From: Imbricaverruca yamaguchii
Taxonomy: Eukaryota > Arthropoda > Thecostraca > Neoverrucidae
NCBI GenBank assembly: GCA_034440575.1
Contig: JAOTOL010001497.1
Span: forward strand, 982,001-1,046,000
Length of the DNA stretch: 64,000 bases
Reading direction: 5' to 3'
In this document: piece after piece, positions 36,434-48,919 of the stretch
How positions within the stretch are numbered: the stretch's first letter is position 1
Layout of the letters: each line of letters begins with the position of its first letter
Translations under genes and position numbers: made by a program
The notes under the pieces: model-generated
Database searches by the model: none
Told to the model about the DNA's origin: nothing
The model's input: the letters and a program-made list of their open reading frames with translations, nothing else

Positions 36434-37080
36434 GACAGTCAGCCAACCAACCAACCAGCCCACCAGCCAACTAGCCAACCAGCCAACCAGCCAACCACCC
36501 AACCACCCAACCAGCCAACTAGTCAAACAGCCGGCTATCCAACCAGCCAGTCAGCCAACCAGCCAAACAGCCAACCTGCCAACTAGCCAACCAGCCAACC
36601 AGCCAACCAGCCAACCAGCCAACTAGCCAAACAGCCGGCTATCCAAACAGCCAGTCAGCCAACCAGCCAAACAGCCAACCAGCTAACTAGCTAACTAGCC
36701 AACCAGCCAACCATCCAACCGTCGAACCACCCAACCATCCAACCAGCCAACCAGCCAACCAGCCAACTAGCCAAACAGCCGGCTATCCAACCAGCCAGTC
36801 AGCCAACCAACCAAACAGCCAACCAGCCAACTAGCTAACTAGCCAACCAGCCAACCAGCCAACCATCCAACCGTCGAACCACCCAACCATCCAACCATCC
36901 AACCATCCAATCAGCCAACCAGCCGATCAGCCGATTAGCCAACCAGTCAACCACCCAACCACCCAACCACCCAACCAGTCAACTAGTCAACCAGTCAACC
37001 AGCCAACCAGCCAACCAGCCAACCAGACAACCATCCAACCATCCAACCAGCCAACCATCCAACCAGCCGATCAGCCGACT
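36434..37080. repeat. Imperfect 8-bp array (ccaaccag)n
   Basis: About 640 bp of ccaaccag, with ccaactag, ccatccaa and cagccgat variants. A larger period is visible: the phrase ctagccaaacagccggctatc recurs at about 36519, 36622 and 36768. It lies in intron 1 of the channel gene. Confidence 0.95.
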
Positions 37081-38373
37081 GTCTGGGTCCCGGCCGGGTC
37101 ATGTAGCTCGGACAATGGTGCCATTGCACTTGGTGCTACTGCACATTTTATGGTGTTGTTTAGTCTCCGACGATACTGGCACGCTCCTCCAAACCATGCG
37201 GACCAACCTGTCGGTCACAGCTGACTGATACGTTTGGTAGAGGCTGCATAAGACTCAGGTGAATGACAGCCTAAAGGTTGGGTAGGGGAGAGGGGAGGTG
37301 AAGTCGGGAGTTTTGTGTCGATCTTTCCATGAAGCATCCATTGGCGTAACGTGAAATTCCGAAAGTACCCACGGAACGTGTCGCCCTACTTACACCCCTC
37401 TCCTCCCTTCTGTGGCGGTGCCCCGCGTCATTCACATTATCTCAGGACGAATCCAGAAGAGGGATGGAGTGGGCATAGAGACGGGAGTGTCACTTTGTAT
37501 AAGGTAAGGGAGGCCACCGGTCTCCTCAATCATTGATCCCCCGCCATCATGTATGACGCGCACCGCGAATGGGAGTACTTGTTGTCAACAACTTCCGTCT
37601 GAAGACGGAAGTCACAAAAGAACAATTAACTGTTGTAGCGTGAAGCCTTTCACGTCGAGTTCACACGATTTGGACGTGTATGCGGTAACTTGCAGTCCGA
37701 AACCAACTTTGCAACCGTGTTCCCCGACGTTGATCAGCACGATAGGCGGACCGCCACACGAGGCCCTTCCACCTTCAGACGGCGGCACATTTGGCCGTCG
37801 GCTCCCCCCCTCCCCCTGGACAGATCGCTCGCACTGCACGCCCCGCCACCGCACGCGCGTTCGAGACGGACTCGTCTGCTCTGCTTGTTTCACCTGAAAT
37901 CGTCCAAATTTACAATTCACAAGTGGGGTGACACCCGTCGCCCCATTTCCTTTCTACACTTCATTTAGAGTGGGGTGACTCCCGGCTGGGCGTGGGTCAT
38001 CAGCGGCAGAGGCGAACAAAGCGTCAAGAATGTCACCTGCAAGCATTGAAGCCCATAAATCTGTCACATTTCACACGAAAGTCACCAAAATTTTGTTTTT
38101 CGGCGATTTGGTGACCTTCGACCTGACCCAAGGTCATGCAAGACCAAACCGCACGGCTCTGGCACACGGCCGATCGTTTGGTGAAGGTTCATTAAGATCG
38201 AGCCGGCGGTTGCCGAGATCGGCCATGTCTCCGAGATGGTGTCTGTCGAACGGTGTATGTGAGACGGTGTCAGTTTTTTAGACCCTCCAGTTGGCAGGTG
38301 CCCGTTGTACGTCGTTTCCCATACAGACGTTTGGGAACTGCACCGCAATCCAACCCTATCAACTGGCAAGGCG
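37081..38373. other. Unassigned intronic stretch
   Basis: No gene recognised. ctgacccaaggtca at 38123-38136 is shared with 23822-23835. Confidence 0.4.
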
Positions 38374-38530
38374 GGGCGGGGATGGTCGAGTGGTTAAGGT
38401 GTTGGGCACTCGCGCCGCTCGGGACATTTCCCAATCTCGCGGCCCACCGGCGAAACAGTGGGCGGCGCCATTAGCCGTGAACGTGCATAAAGTGCGTCGT
38501 GAACCGCCCAACAAACAAACAGACAATACA
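38374..38530 (+). mobile_element. tRNA-derived SINE, family A, copy 3 (internally deleted)
   Basis: Box A (tggtcgagtggttaaggtg) is present, but the segment holding box B is missing: the sequence goes from ttgggcactcgcg straight to the body cgggacatttcccaatc. The tail is acaaacaaacagac. A target-site duplication ctg(g/t)caaggcg lies at 38363-38373 and 38531-38541 with one mismatch. Confidence 0.88.
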
Positions 38531-38541
38531 CTGTCAAGGCG

Positions 38542-40060
38542 TATCTGTGGCATCCTGCCGCGCCATGGTTCGGCCTAATGGAACTGGCTGCGTTCAGCCG
38601 ATATTGTGCACCGGGATCTGTCCCAAAAGAGTTAGTGCTGCCAAATGTTCTGTTTCGAAATTGCAGTGACAACTTATCGAAATATAAGTGAATAGTGTGT
38701 GAAATAACCAAACATAAACAGCACATGAAATATTTTTGCGTTGAGATGTCTTTCATAAAGTGATATATCTTCTTTATGGTGTGAATACTTTTCTTTCTTG
38801 GAATAATGCTTATCTGTTACAACAGCGGCACAGTTTCAGCCAATATCTGTCATCTACGCTGGTAGGCGAGGTGGAAGATTTGTGAACAACGGTAGTATCA
38901 AATATCAACGGTAGTATTCAGAGAGGTCCTGTTCTGGTACGAGGTCGGAGGCAAGGGGGGGGGGGCATCAAGGGCAAGGTCCGGGGTCACACGATAGGCA
39001 AGTATGGTCGGTGGGGGGACATTCTGATTCTGAGTCCAGTGGCGATCTGGGGTTCTTGCGTTTTTCGCCATCATGGGGAAAAAGCATCACCTAACCAAGT
39101 CCACACAAACAGAAAGAACGCGCAGAAAGACATGGAACAAAAGTACGACGAAGACGAAAGTCACGTGGGATGACGGGTGTTACCACATTCGACACGAAAT
39201 GCTGAAAAAAGCGACAGGTGTCACCAAACGGAAATGAAAAATTGAAGGCTGCGAAGTCAACAGCCAGTTAGACCAATTATCAAAGCGGAAGGTTCAAGGA
39301 GCTTTGGCAGCGGATATTATGTGATTATGTGTTGAAATAGTACTGAACGTCGTTTGGTTTTTACGCTAGCCATTGTTCTTTGATGCTGTTAATTTTTCTC
39401 ACCATGTTAGGACAGACACTTCGGCCTCCCACGCCATTTCGTGTCATACAAAGTCAAGGTATTATGTTGCAAACGCCCATTAAAAAATATTGAAATATGT
39501 TTCTGTTATGAAGAAAAATAACAAGGGATTAGTGTGAAATGGGTGCATTCGTCCATCGGCAATGTGGGCAGAAGAAAAGGAATGTTTACGTATTGCAATA
39601 GCTAATCATCTTTTTTTCGGTGGACTTGGCATTGCTGACCGTAGATGCATGACGGTGTTACATGTGTGATAGTAGGCGTGAAAGATGGGTGATGTATGAT
39701 TTACATGAAGACCAACGTGAATATGTGTAAATAAATAAATGTATCAGGAAGGCGTGTCCTATGTGGAGCCGCAAAAGGACATTTTCTCATGTCGATTGGA
39801 TTCAAAAGGTCATATCCCTGGATCAATGACAGGTTTGATAAGTCATAATGTGCTAATATTAACACTGACGCCTGCTCACTTCTATCTTTCGTTTCAAAGA
39901 TGGCGTCATCTCCGCATCAGTGGCAGACAATGGCAATATAACTCTTTGACGAGCTTGGTGCCATCAACAACTAGCGGCTCGAAGGCTCACGGATCGATGG
40001 ACATCGCAAGTATCGTGAAACGCCGAAAACATGGAACACGCTCAACAAATCTTCTCTCTC
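38542..40060. other. Unassigned intronic stretch
   Basis: No gene recognised. G run near 38957-38965. Confidence 0.4.
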
Positions 40061-40061
40061 T

Positions 40062-40692
40062 ATCTCTCCATCTCTCCATCTCTCCATCTCTCCATCTCTC
40101 CATCTCTCCATCTCTCCATCTCTCCATCTCTCCATCTCTCCATCTCTCCATCTCTCCATCTCTCCATCTCTCCATCTCTCCATCTCTCCATCTCTCCATC
40201 TCTCCATCTCTCCATCTCTCCATCTCTCCATCTCTCCATCTCTCCATCTCTCCATCTCTCCATCTCTCCATCTCTCCATCTCTCCATCTCTCCATCTCTC
40301 CATCTCTCCATCTCTCCATCTCTCCATCTCTCCATCTCTCCATCTCTCCATCTCTCCATCTCTCCATCTCTCCATCTCTCCATCTCTCCATCTCTCCATC
40401 TCTCCATCTCTCCATCTCTCCATCTCTCCATCTCTCCATCTCTCCATCTCTCCATCTCTCCATCTCTCCATCTCTCCATCTCTCCATCTCTCCATCTCTC
40501 CATCTCTCCATCTCTCCATCTCTCCATCTCTCCATCTCTCCATCTCTCCATCTCTCCATCTCTCCATCTCTCCATCTCTCCATCTCTCCATCTCTCCATC
40601 TCTCCATCTCTCCATCTCTCCATCTCTCCATCTCTCCATCTCTCCATCTCTCCATCTCTCCATCTCTCCATCTCTCCATCTCTCCATCTCTC
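40062..40692. repeat. Perfect 8-bp array (tctctcca)n, about 79 copies
   Basis: The 8-mer repeats without a substitution for about 630 bp. One strand is wholly pyrimidine except for the A of each unit. The long open frames across it (SISPSLHL and MERWRDGE) are artefacts. Confidence 0.97.
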
Positions 40693-40729
40693 GCTCTGAT
40701 GATATGCTAGGTCGCTGGCAGCTGATCCG

Positions 40730-40792
40730 AGAACTAGAGTTGTTCTCTATTATCTCTAGTTCTAGTGGCCGTCCTTGGACGGGACGGCCACT
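40730..40792. repeat. Two consecutive perfect inverted repeats
   Basis: agaactagag (40730-40739) pairs with ctctagttct (40754-40763). Immediately after, agtggccgtcc (40764-40774) pairs with ggacggccact (40782-40792). The two hairpins abut, 38 bp from the end of the 8-bp array. Confidence 0.9.
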
Positions 40793-40799
40793 GCAGATC

Positions 40800-43700
40800 C
40801 GCGACTTTAGAGGTGCCCAGCAGGTGTATAGCACGGCCGAGCTAGCAATTGTGCGCACTAAAGGCTGCCGACGGACCGAAGCGATCGAACCGAACAAGTG
40901 TGAGCGAAAACCCTGTGCTTTTCGCGTGAGGAGTGTGTTAGATTTATGCGACTTTTGATTTAATATTTGTGCTCCACGATTTGTGTGTATTGTGCGTATT
41001 TCATACGCGTGGCCTATGAATGCCCCACATATTTGAATCACGCAGATTTAGAAGTAATGTTTAAGAAATGAAATAGGTCAAATTTTGTCTTGGGAAAAAT
41101 GATAATTGCTCGGTTTGATTTCTCGGCTCACCTACCGTGCATAATACAATCCTAGTGCTTTCCGGATTCTGGTCTAACCCCATTGCGATATGGTGGGAGA
41201 TACCGCCCGTCCCTCTCCCTGCGGTTTTCGGGCGCGGTTCCCTCACCATTTAGCCTCTGGTAGCGAATATTACACCTCCGACACAATTCTGCGACAATTT
41301 AAGAGCACCACATTTCTCCAAATGCTTCCATTGCTTTGCTGTTCACATGAATATCTTTCTGTTCATACTACCTTGCTTGCCAACGAAAATGCTTTTTTTC
41401 TGAGCATGGTGAAGGGCAGTCACGGGCGGATCCAGGGGAGACAAAATGGGGTAGCGTGAGACCCTTTTTTGAGCAGTATCGCTTATGTTGACATCGGAAA
41501 CTTAGGAAGAAAACGGATAAACGGTAAGATGCATCTCAAGCAGTGGCGGAGCTAGAAAACTTCTAATGGCGGATCCAGAGGTGTTGAGAGATGTTTACGA
41601 CATACCGTATTCAAACCACTGCAACCAATGACACGAAAAAGATGGCGCTGTATTAGTGGCGGACAAAGGAGGGGAGGAGTGAACTGAAACAGACAATTAT
41701 AGTGAATCGCTCGCAGTGGCAAAGCCATAATATTTTCCAAATGGCGAATGGTTGCACTAGCCTTCCCACGCAAGCTTCTCGGGATTATCCGTAGTATATA
41801 TTCCTGACGGCGTCTTTAGTTTAAAAAAATAACACGCAAGGTATTGATATCATGCACGAAGCAAAAAATGATCAGTGTCTGTAGCACTGACTGTGAATAA
41901 GGATGAGCAGTTCGCCATCTTACGGGTATAGGTATGGACAGCAAATGGTGCCCGGGGCTATTGGAACTGTTTTGTGCTCACCCATGCATAATTACATCAG
42001 TGCAAAATCCAAACATAGTCCTAAGTGGTGTTATTGAATTTCATCTCCTATTTGCCTTCTGACTTCAGCGTCGCAACGTTTTTTTTAATGTTGGGTTTCC
42101 AAACGTATCGATTAGGCCAATAAAACTCGCTTGAGTCATCCAGTTTTTAAATCAGCCCAACAGATTGCGAGATTTCAGGGCGCGGAATTTGGCCCCAGCC
42201 CCTACAGATTCCGGCATGAGAATTCCTAGCATAAATGGGTTAATATATTGGCTAGCCTAGCACAGGCACAAGCTCGTGAACCCCGTGCCCGGTTCCGCTC
42301 ATGTCAAATAGCTGGAGCACAGATCACTGGACCAGCCTAATACTTAGCAAAAAGCTCCTTATCATACATTCCACTTCTATCTGCTGAAGTATACTGCTCC
42401 ATGACACGAGCAATACGTAACGTGTATGCTTTGACATATACACTATCAATTTTCACGCTTTGCCCAACTTCAAAAAAGAACTCGATGCTGATTTATGTGG
42501 GCTCATAATAAACTTTGCCCCACTTGGCTAGAATGGCTATGAAGGTAAACAACAGGCAATATGGAGCTTAATAGCTTCATCTCAGTATAACTTTAATTAA
42601 TGTTCTTCCCCAAGCACATTTAGCAACGCGAATTCACGATGTAAGCCATCAGAAAAAACCTGAGCCTATCACCAACATCGAACACCATTACTGTGAGCCA
42701 TTTCTCATCTTTAATGAGGACTCACACTGCGCGTCCCGGCAAACATCCAGTATGTGCATTATGGTGTTTGAGATAAGATTGGGGGGATCGCCAGGGCAGG
42801 TGTGGTTCTCTGACTCATGGCGAGTCAACGGTACCACTTTTATCGAAATTGAAGAAGTTCTTGGGGTTGCGCAAAGCGCCTGGGGTTTGAGCGTATTTGC
42901 CATAATTGGACGCTGTGGCTCGCCGACAGCGCGGTGCTATCGGGACATATTTACGGTTGACATATTGACAGACCCATGAATCCATTGAATGCTTAATTGG
43001 AATATATTAATTCAATAGCCAGTTGTCGTGCCGTCGAACACATCGTCAGTTCAATATCACGTTGCTAAAATCGATTTTGAGCTAAATCATGCCATCTTAA
43101 ATGCTGATTTGGTCCGACAGATCCACCTATCGCACGCCCCATATCCCTGAGCGGAACCTACCACTGAATGATAAACTTGAGGTCAATACGCTGATTTGCA
43201 TAATGCACAATTTAGCTCATCCTGTTTTCAGGTCTTGCCAAAAGTTCCGCCGTTGTTACGTTTAAATGAGAATATGAGCGATAAAAACGTAAAAGTAGCG
43301 TCCTCGGTACCCGTGTTACGAAGTTAGACGGATTACTTCCTGGTCGGACAGCCCAGCCCATCCCTTTCCGGTGCTAAACTACCCACAGCACGAGACGTAC
43401 TTAGATATTTCTTTCACGTGAAGGAGCAATCCACTGACAGATGTGAAGCGTTCCAAAGAACAGTTGACAACGCGCTGTATTTCTGGGCAATGGCCCGAAT
43501 TGCGACAAACCAACCACGCAGCTGTCTCAGAAGACTGGAAGCGCTGTGGCGTGAGCGGAGAGTACTGACAAAAAGCAAAGGACGAACGCATGAAGTGGGT
43601 GGTCGAAGATGTTCGTCCAGAGGCTCGCGCTTCTAAGGGCTATGATGCTATTCAGGAAATCCTACCTAACGGGCTTCTCAGGGCGAAGAAGAGAGCAAAA

Positions 43701-43886
43701 GTCTCTTGGATCAAGACTGCCGTGGGTCTGTCGAAATGACAATGTGCATGGAGCCCGCAGGCACTCATTGAAAAATGCAAACTATTATTTCAGCACAATA
43801 CGAATTGATTTCACGCATTCTGTTCGAGAATCACGTGCCGATTTTTTTCGAGTCGTCGGTGCTAGCCTGTCCGGCACGAGACTCAC
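40800..43886. other. Intron 1, unassigned part near the PAS exon
   Basis: No gene recognised. ggcggatccag at about 41427 and 41568 and cagtggcggagctag at about 41541 resemble ends of DNA transposons but no matching inverted ends were found. Confidence 0.4.
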
Positions 43887-44120
43887 CATTCTTCCTGTAG
43901 AACATCACCTCCAGCTTGAGCTCGGTCTTGCTCTCGAGCGCGCGCTCGATCTGCTGGCGCTGGTCTTCGGACGTATCTGGGCCGTACAGGAAGCGGCAGG
44001 CGCAGCCCTTCTGCATGATCTGGGCGCGCACGTGCCCGGTCAGCTCGCAGAAGCCGTCCGAACAGTAGACGATCGGAAACGTGGCCGAAACCTTGGCATT
44101 TCCCAGGACGAAGTTGCTGT
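43887..44120 (-). CDS. Elk: Elk-type K+ channel exon: PAS core
   Basis: This 234-nt minus-strand exon encodes [60 protein letters not shown] and [43 protein letters not shown] and FYRK(N/D)G are the Elk-specific PAS motifs; Eag and Erg differ at these places. The PAS domain sits in the cytosol and controls channel gating. The acceptor is ctgctgtttcag and the donor gtgagt; phase 1 in and out. In the family about 25 residues (PAS cap, starting MPARKGLLAPQNTFLDTIAT in fly) precede this exon; that exon was not found up to 64000. The frame is open upstream of the acceptor to an ATG at 44266-44268, so an alternative start cannot be excluded. Confidence 0.95.
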
Positions 44121-45920
44121 CTGAAACAGCAGAGAAGGCTGCCGTGAACGGGACGCGGCGGCGCGAGAGCTTCCTCGCCAGAGCTCCGCCGTCCGAGTGG
44201 TCTCGAAGCCAGCCGGCTGTGCATGTTGAGGCTTTGAAAGGCTTTCGTGCGGAGATACGCCCACTCAAAATGGGCCTCGTCTTTAGCAGGAAGTGTGGGC
44301 GGCATTCGGTGTAGCTTTGAAAGGAACAAGCCCTGCAGTGTTTTACGGATTTTTCATGGAACTACTAATCACCCCGGCTGATGCATTCGCTGTGACACCA
44401 CCAATTAATGTCGTAACGCATCAGTAGTGACAGCAGCATTTTTCCCGTGTCATGGTCTATAATTGTGAAAGTAAGGCAGAAACGAGAATGCTTGCTGAAA
44501 CTTGTGAACAATAACGGTGGGATCGGAAAAAGTTGGTCAAAAGTTGGTCCGGGACAGTCGTTTGAACTTTAATTTCGCCGCCAAGTGCGGAGCGGAATTG
44601 CATGTTGTAATAAAGGATTATCCATCGTCGTCTATACATACCTTTGCCATACACGTATTACGCAGAGTGGCCTCTTCAGGGCGTGCACATATTTGCAGCT
44701 TAACTGTACCTACGCGTAGACGTACACCTTCGGAAACAAACGCATAGCATCTGACCAAGTTTGATGGAATTTAAACCACAACATGCTGGTCTTGTTTTCG
44801 AACTTCTTCCCTGCTCCGCACAAACACCGAAGTCAGCCTTGTGACTTGAAATATAAACATGGCAACATACCCACAGCGGTGAACGCACGAAAACACTCGA
44901 AATGCAATTCGAACACGAAGTGGTCGCATCGCACCATCCAATCACATTCAACTCGGCGTGTTTTCGCTATACAGTAAGTGAACAAACACCATGATTATGC
45001 ATCAATTCAAAATGACGTCAGTCGAGAATTTGTTCTTCGGTGCTGGATGTGCCGGCCGGGCCGTCGCTGCTCGCCACGTGCTGCTGTCTAGTGCCTGTAC
45101 CGATCAGCTATTGTGAAAGGTTTTCCGGTCACGACCGACGAGGTCCGCCAGTCAACAGTCGAAACTCTCGGGGGGGGGGGGGCGACAGCCGACTGTTGTT
45201 TGGGGGCCGCGGTATATACCACAGTCGACATCAACGGCTGGCCTAGTGAAGTCGATGTCCTGTGAAGAGGCCACGTCGCACGTGCAGAATCGCCTCAGGT
45301 TTGTCGAGGCTGCCTAGGCTGGCAACGACATCGGTAATGCACAAAATAAGCTGGGGGTTTGGTTCGGTTATGTGCACGAAGTGCACGCACCTTCGAAGAC
45401 AAGCTTAAAAAAACAACGTCGGCTTTTTATTCATTGCACGCCGCATGTGTTTCAGATGAAAACAATTGGTGTAACACCTGCGAATGACACCGGAACTTGC
45501 TGTAACCGCCGAGTCACGTAATAGTGATTAAGGTGAATACGTTGACACGCGATGATGGAGCACAAATGTCTCAGCATTCTTTTGTCTGCCATAGGAGGGG
45601 TAATCACGACACGGACGCGCTCGGCTCCACTGCGCAATGCCCTGCTGCAACAGCCGAGGTCACCCTGAAGCCGCGGCAGACTGGGGAAGATGAGTGCGCT
45701 GAGCACTTGCGAATAGAGTGGCTGTAATCCGGTGCCTGTTGAACGTGAAGTGGATTGCAGAACATTTGTCGACTTCACTATAGTGCAGTGGCAGAGGACT
45801 ATGACATGATTTGCTGTGCTATCAGGAGGGCTCAAGATGGCGCCGCTGACGATGTTGGCCGACGCGGATATCAAGGTACAGTTTAGAGATGTAGTATAGA
45901 CAGAGCGAGGGGCAGCGGGA
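44121..45920. other. Unassigned stretch upstream of the PAS exon
   Basis: Presumed intron before the PAS exon. No PAS-cap exon seen on the minus strand. G run near 45171-45183. Confidence 0.4.
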
Positions 45921-46034
45921 GAGGGAGGGAGACAGAGAAGACAGACAGTCAGAGAGAGATAGAGAGAGAGAAAGAAAGAGAGAGATAGAGAGAAAGGAAG
46001 AGAGAGAGAGAGCGAGAGAATGCACATCTTGTAC

Positions 46035-46104
<70 letters not shown>
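45900..46104. repeat. (GA)n-rich purine tract followed by (TA)n
   Basis: Imperfect gagagaga purine tract at 45900-46018, then catatacata and a TA run at 46040-46104. Confidence 0.95.
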
Positions 46105-46107
<3 letters not shown>

Positions 46108-47637
46108 TGTATTCTCCAAAATTGAAAGAGAAATGGCAGCACCGCAACGACAAATATATAACCAGGATGAAAGGCTATATGAGGTCGGGCAGCACTTCAG
46201 ACGGAGCTACTGATCCCAGAAACGGAAACCAAGATTCGTTGGAAGTGACCATCGATCTCGGTAAGATGGTGTGGTCAAACTTGAAAAAGCGGACAGGCAA
46301 CACACTCACCAAATCGGCCAGTCTAGACTAATGGAAGATACAAGCTCTGATGAGTACCAAACCGCCTCGTGACAGTCCGCCACCAGAAAACACTTAGAAA
46401 TTCATTTTCCAGGAAAAGTTGACGGCAAAAAAACGACAAATTATCTTGGACGTAAGACAGCCGAAACAGCTGGCAAATCGGTGGTCATGTGGAATGACGC
46501 CTGAGTGGTGAACGTCCGGCAACAAGAAACAAGGTGAACAAAACTGTCGCTACATAACAAAAAACATGCTGCCCATATGGGTAGCGTCTTTTTTTCCCCG
46601 CGGCTCAAAATAACTTCGCAATGCTGCAGCCAGCTGCCACATGCTGCGCGTGCACCACCAACACACCAGTTACGACCACGGCCAGCAAATATGTTCCACA
46701 TTCTCCGCAGTTTTATCTCCTGTGTAATTGCTGTGTTTGCGTGGCTGTTTTCCGAACTTTCATATATACTTTCTGCTGACTTGCTGTGGTGATGGCGTTC
46801 GAGTGTTTCAGTAATGTTGCCCTTCGCTGTGGTATTTCGTTCTGGGCCAATGCGGCCTTTGTTCTGCGATTCAGATGCGCTGTGGGTGGTGATCGATTTG
46901 ACGGCAGGCATCTACATTTATTTTCAGGCCAACCAGTTTTTGTTGGCTTCTGTATTCTGTTCTTGATGGGATTGGTTGTGCTAGGTGAAAATGATGGAGA
47001 GCAGAATTACGTGTCATTTGGTGCAGGAGTCAGGCCGGCTGCCTGTCAGGCTAGATTACGCCGCTAACAATGGTCGGTATTGAACATCATTATGAACATG
47101 GTTACATTCGGAAAACATGCTGGTCGATATACACTTTTAGCTACGTAGCATTATTTTCCACTTACTAATGCCAGACGAACAGTTCATAAAACTACTTCGA
47201 GCCGCCTTTGATGTCCGCTTTGTTCATATGATCAAATTAGTATGACAATAATTCATCAGTTTGCATTATAAAGAAATCTGAGGTTATTAGTCCACGAAAC
47301 TTGGTGGGGGAAGCATTATGCTGCAATTCTTTCTGCTGTATGTCCTATCGATTACTTTGTGATAAAGCATTTTCGAAGTTTTAAAAAAATTATTTTGGGA
47401 AATGTGCTCACCCAATGAGTTCAGACGAGCTTTTTTATCACGCATTTCGAATTCCTGATAAAATGTCGGCGTATTAGCACGCACCGAATGGGTTTAAAAC
47501 TATATTTAATATGTCGCCTCAAGATACCACGCGATCCACCATGACCTTGATCTGAGCTTTACTCGTCGATGTGTTCCTTGGCTAATTCAGGATATGTCGA
47601 TGTGTTCACTCGCACGTCCGGAGGTCCGCGCCAACTT
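46105..47637. other. Unassigned stretch
   Basis: No recognised gene or repeat. Confidence 0.35.
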
Positions 47638-48620
47638 CGCATGTCCGGGGGGGGGGCGGATGTCTGCCCTCCCCCTAAGATCTCTATAACTATGCTAGCT
47701 AGCGACAAACGGAAAACGGCGTTGGATAGCTGGTGACGGGCTCTATCGAAAATGAGTCGGTCATTTTTTCGCTCAGGTCAACAGTCAGTCACTGGGTCAC
47801 CATAGGTCAAATTCGACCAGATCAGATAGGACTCAGATATTGACACATATCTCAGGACCTGTAGCAAATAGAAACAAACGGCGAGCGCTATTCGACAGTC
47901 CTTGAAATGCGCTACCGACAATAGGCGGTCTAATTTAAGGTCAGGTCAACCGAGACTCAGGTCAAGGTCATGCAGTCATGACCTCAGGGCAAGGTCATAA
48001 AGTCGCCTAGGGAGGTCATGCAACATATCAATCCACACGTCTTGGCGATACAAGTGCAATGACGGTAATTTCAGCCTTCTAGCTCAATGCAGTGCGATAT
48101 AATGCGCATAAATGTGTAGTGATCTCAGGTGACCTCAGAGACCTTGGTGAGGTTACTGAGCAAAAATGTCAGCGGTAACATTGAGCATAGCTTCCATCTA
48201 CATGCCACAACCGTTGTGAGATCATTCCGAGCGCAAATATGTAACCAGGAAACATTTGTATATTTTACCATAGTCCTATAATGGGGAAGCCATGACAGCG
48301 ACCTGACCTAAGGTGAATGCTACGAAAAACACCGATATACATGTTATGGTCCCTCACGAGATCATGACATGCTATAAGTTTGAAATCAATCGCCCAATTA
48401 TTGTGGAAGTTATGCCACCTAGAACTCAGAGAGTAGCTGGGTCACTTCGCCTGACATGGTGACCTGACCTGAGAAGACCCAGGATTAAAAATGTATCAGG
48501 ATATGCAGAAATGACCAATGAACAGCTATGCGAGGTTTGGCCTTGCTAACCTGATTAGTTTGGCGGCAAATGAGGAAAAACCGGAGGGGTGCAGATATCT
48601 GCCCCTCCCCCGGACGTGCG
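47638..48620. mobile_element. Candidate MITE / non-autonomous DNA transposon (about 980 bp)
   Basis: The left end reads cgcatgtccggggg, then a G run, cggatgtctgccctcccc. The right end, reverse-complemented, reads cgcacgtccgggggagggg, then cagatatctgcaccc. These form imperfect terminal inverted repeats of roughly 35 bp. Inside, subterminal segments are also inverted copies (ctcaggtcaac...tcaccat near 47773-47803 against atggtgacctgacctgag at 48456-48473). The interior is unusually rich in aggtca/tgacct motifs. No open frame of transposase type. No target-site duplication could be fixed. Confidence 0.6.
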
Positions 48621-48726
48621 CGGGATAAGACGCATGACAGCACCCAAATTTGCCTTCTGCGCTGTTTTAATTTCATGATGTGCGACTAAGATTTGAACTT
48701 CACCACGTAGGTTAACTCTTTAGATT

Positions 48727-48911
48727 GGGGCGGGTGTGGGCGAGTGGTCAAGGTGGTTAAGCTCTGGATACGAAGGTCCCGGGTCCAACACTCGCACCAC
48801 TCGGGACACTTCCCAATATCGCGGCCAACCGGCGGAACAGTGTGGATGGCGCCATTGACCGTGATCGTGTATAAAGTTAGTCGTAAACCACCAAATAAAC
48901 GAAATAAACGA
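48727..48911 (+). mobile_element. tRNA-derived SINE, family A, copy 4 (diverged)
   Basis: Diverged box A (tgggcgagtggtcaagg) and box B (gggtccaacactc), body cgggacacttcccaat, atcgcggccaaccggcgg, and tail aataaacgaaataaacg. A short duplication aactctt lies at 48714-48720 and 48912-48918. It is older than copies 1 and 2. Confidence 0.85.
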
Positions 48912-48919
48912 AACTCTTA

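Noticed and set aside
39971..41041. MERWRDGE / SISPSLHL repeat proteins
   Set aside because: They are the two strands of a perfect 8-bp microsatellite.
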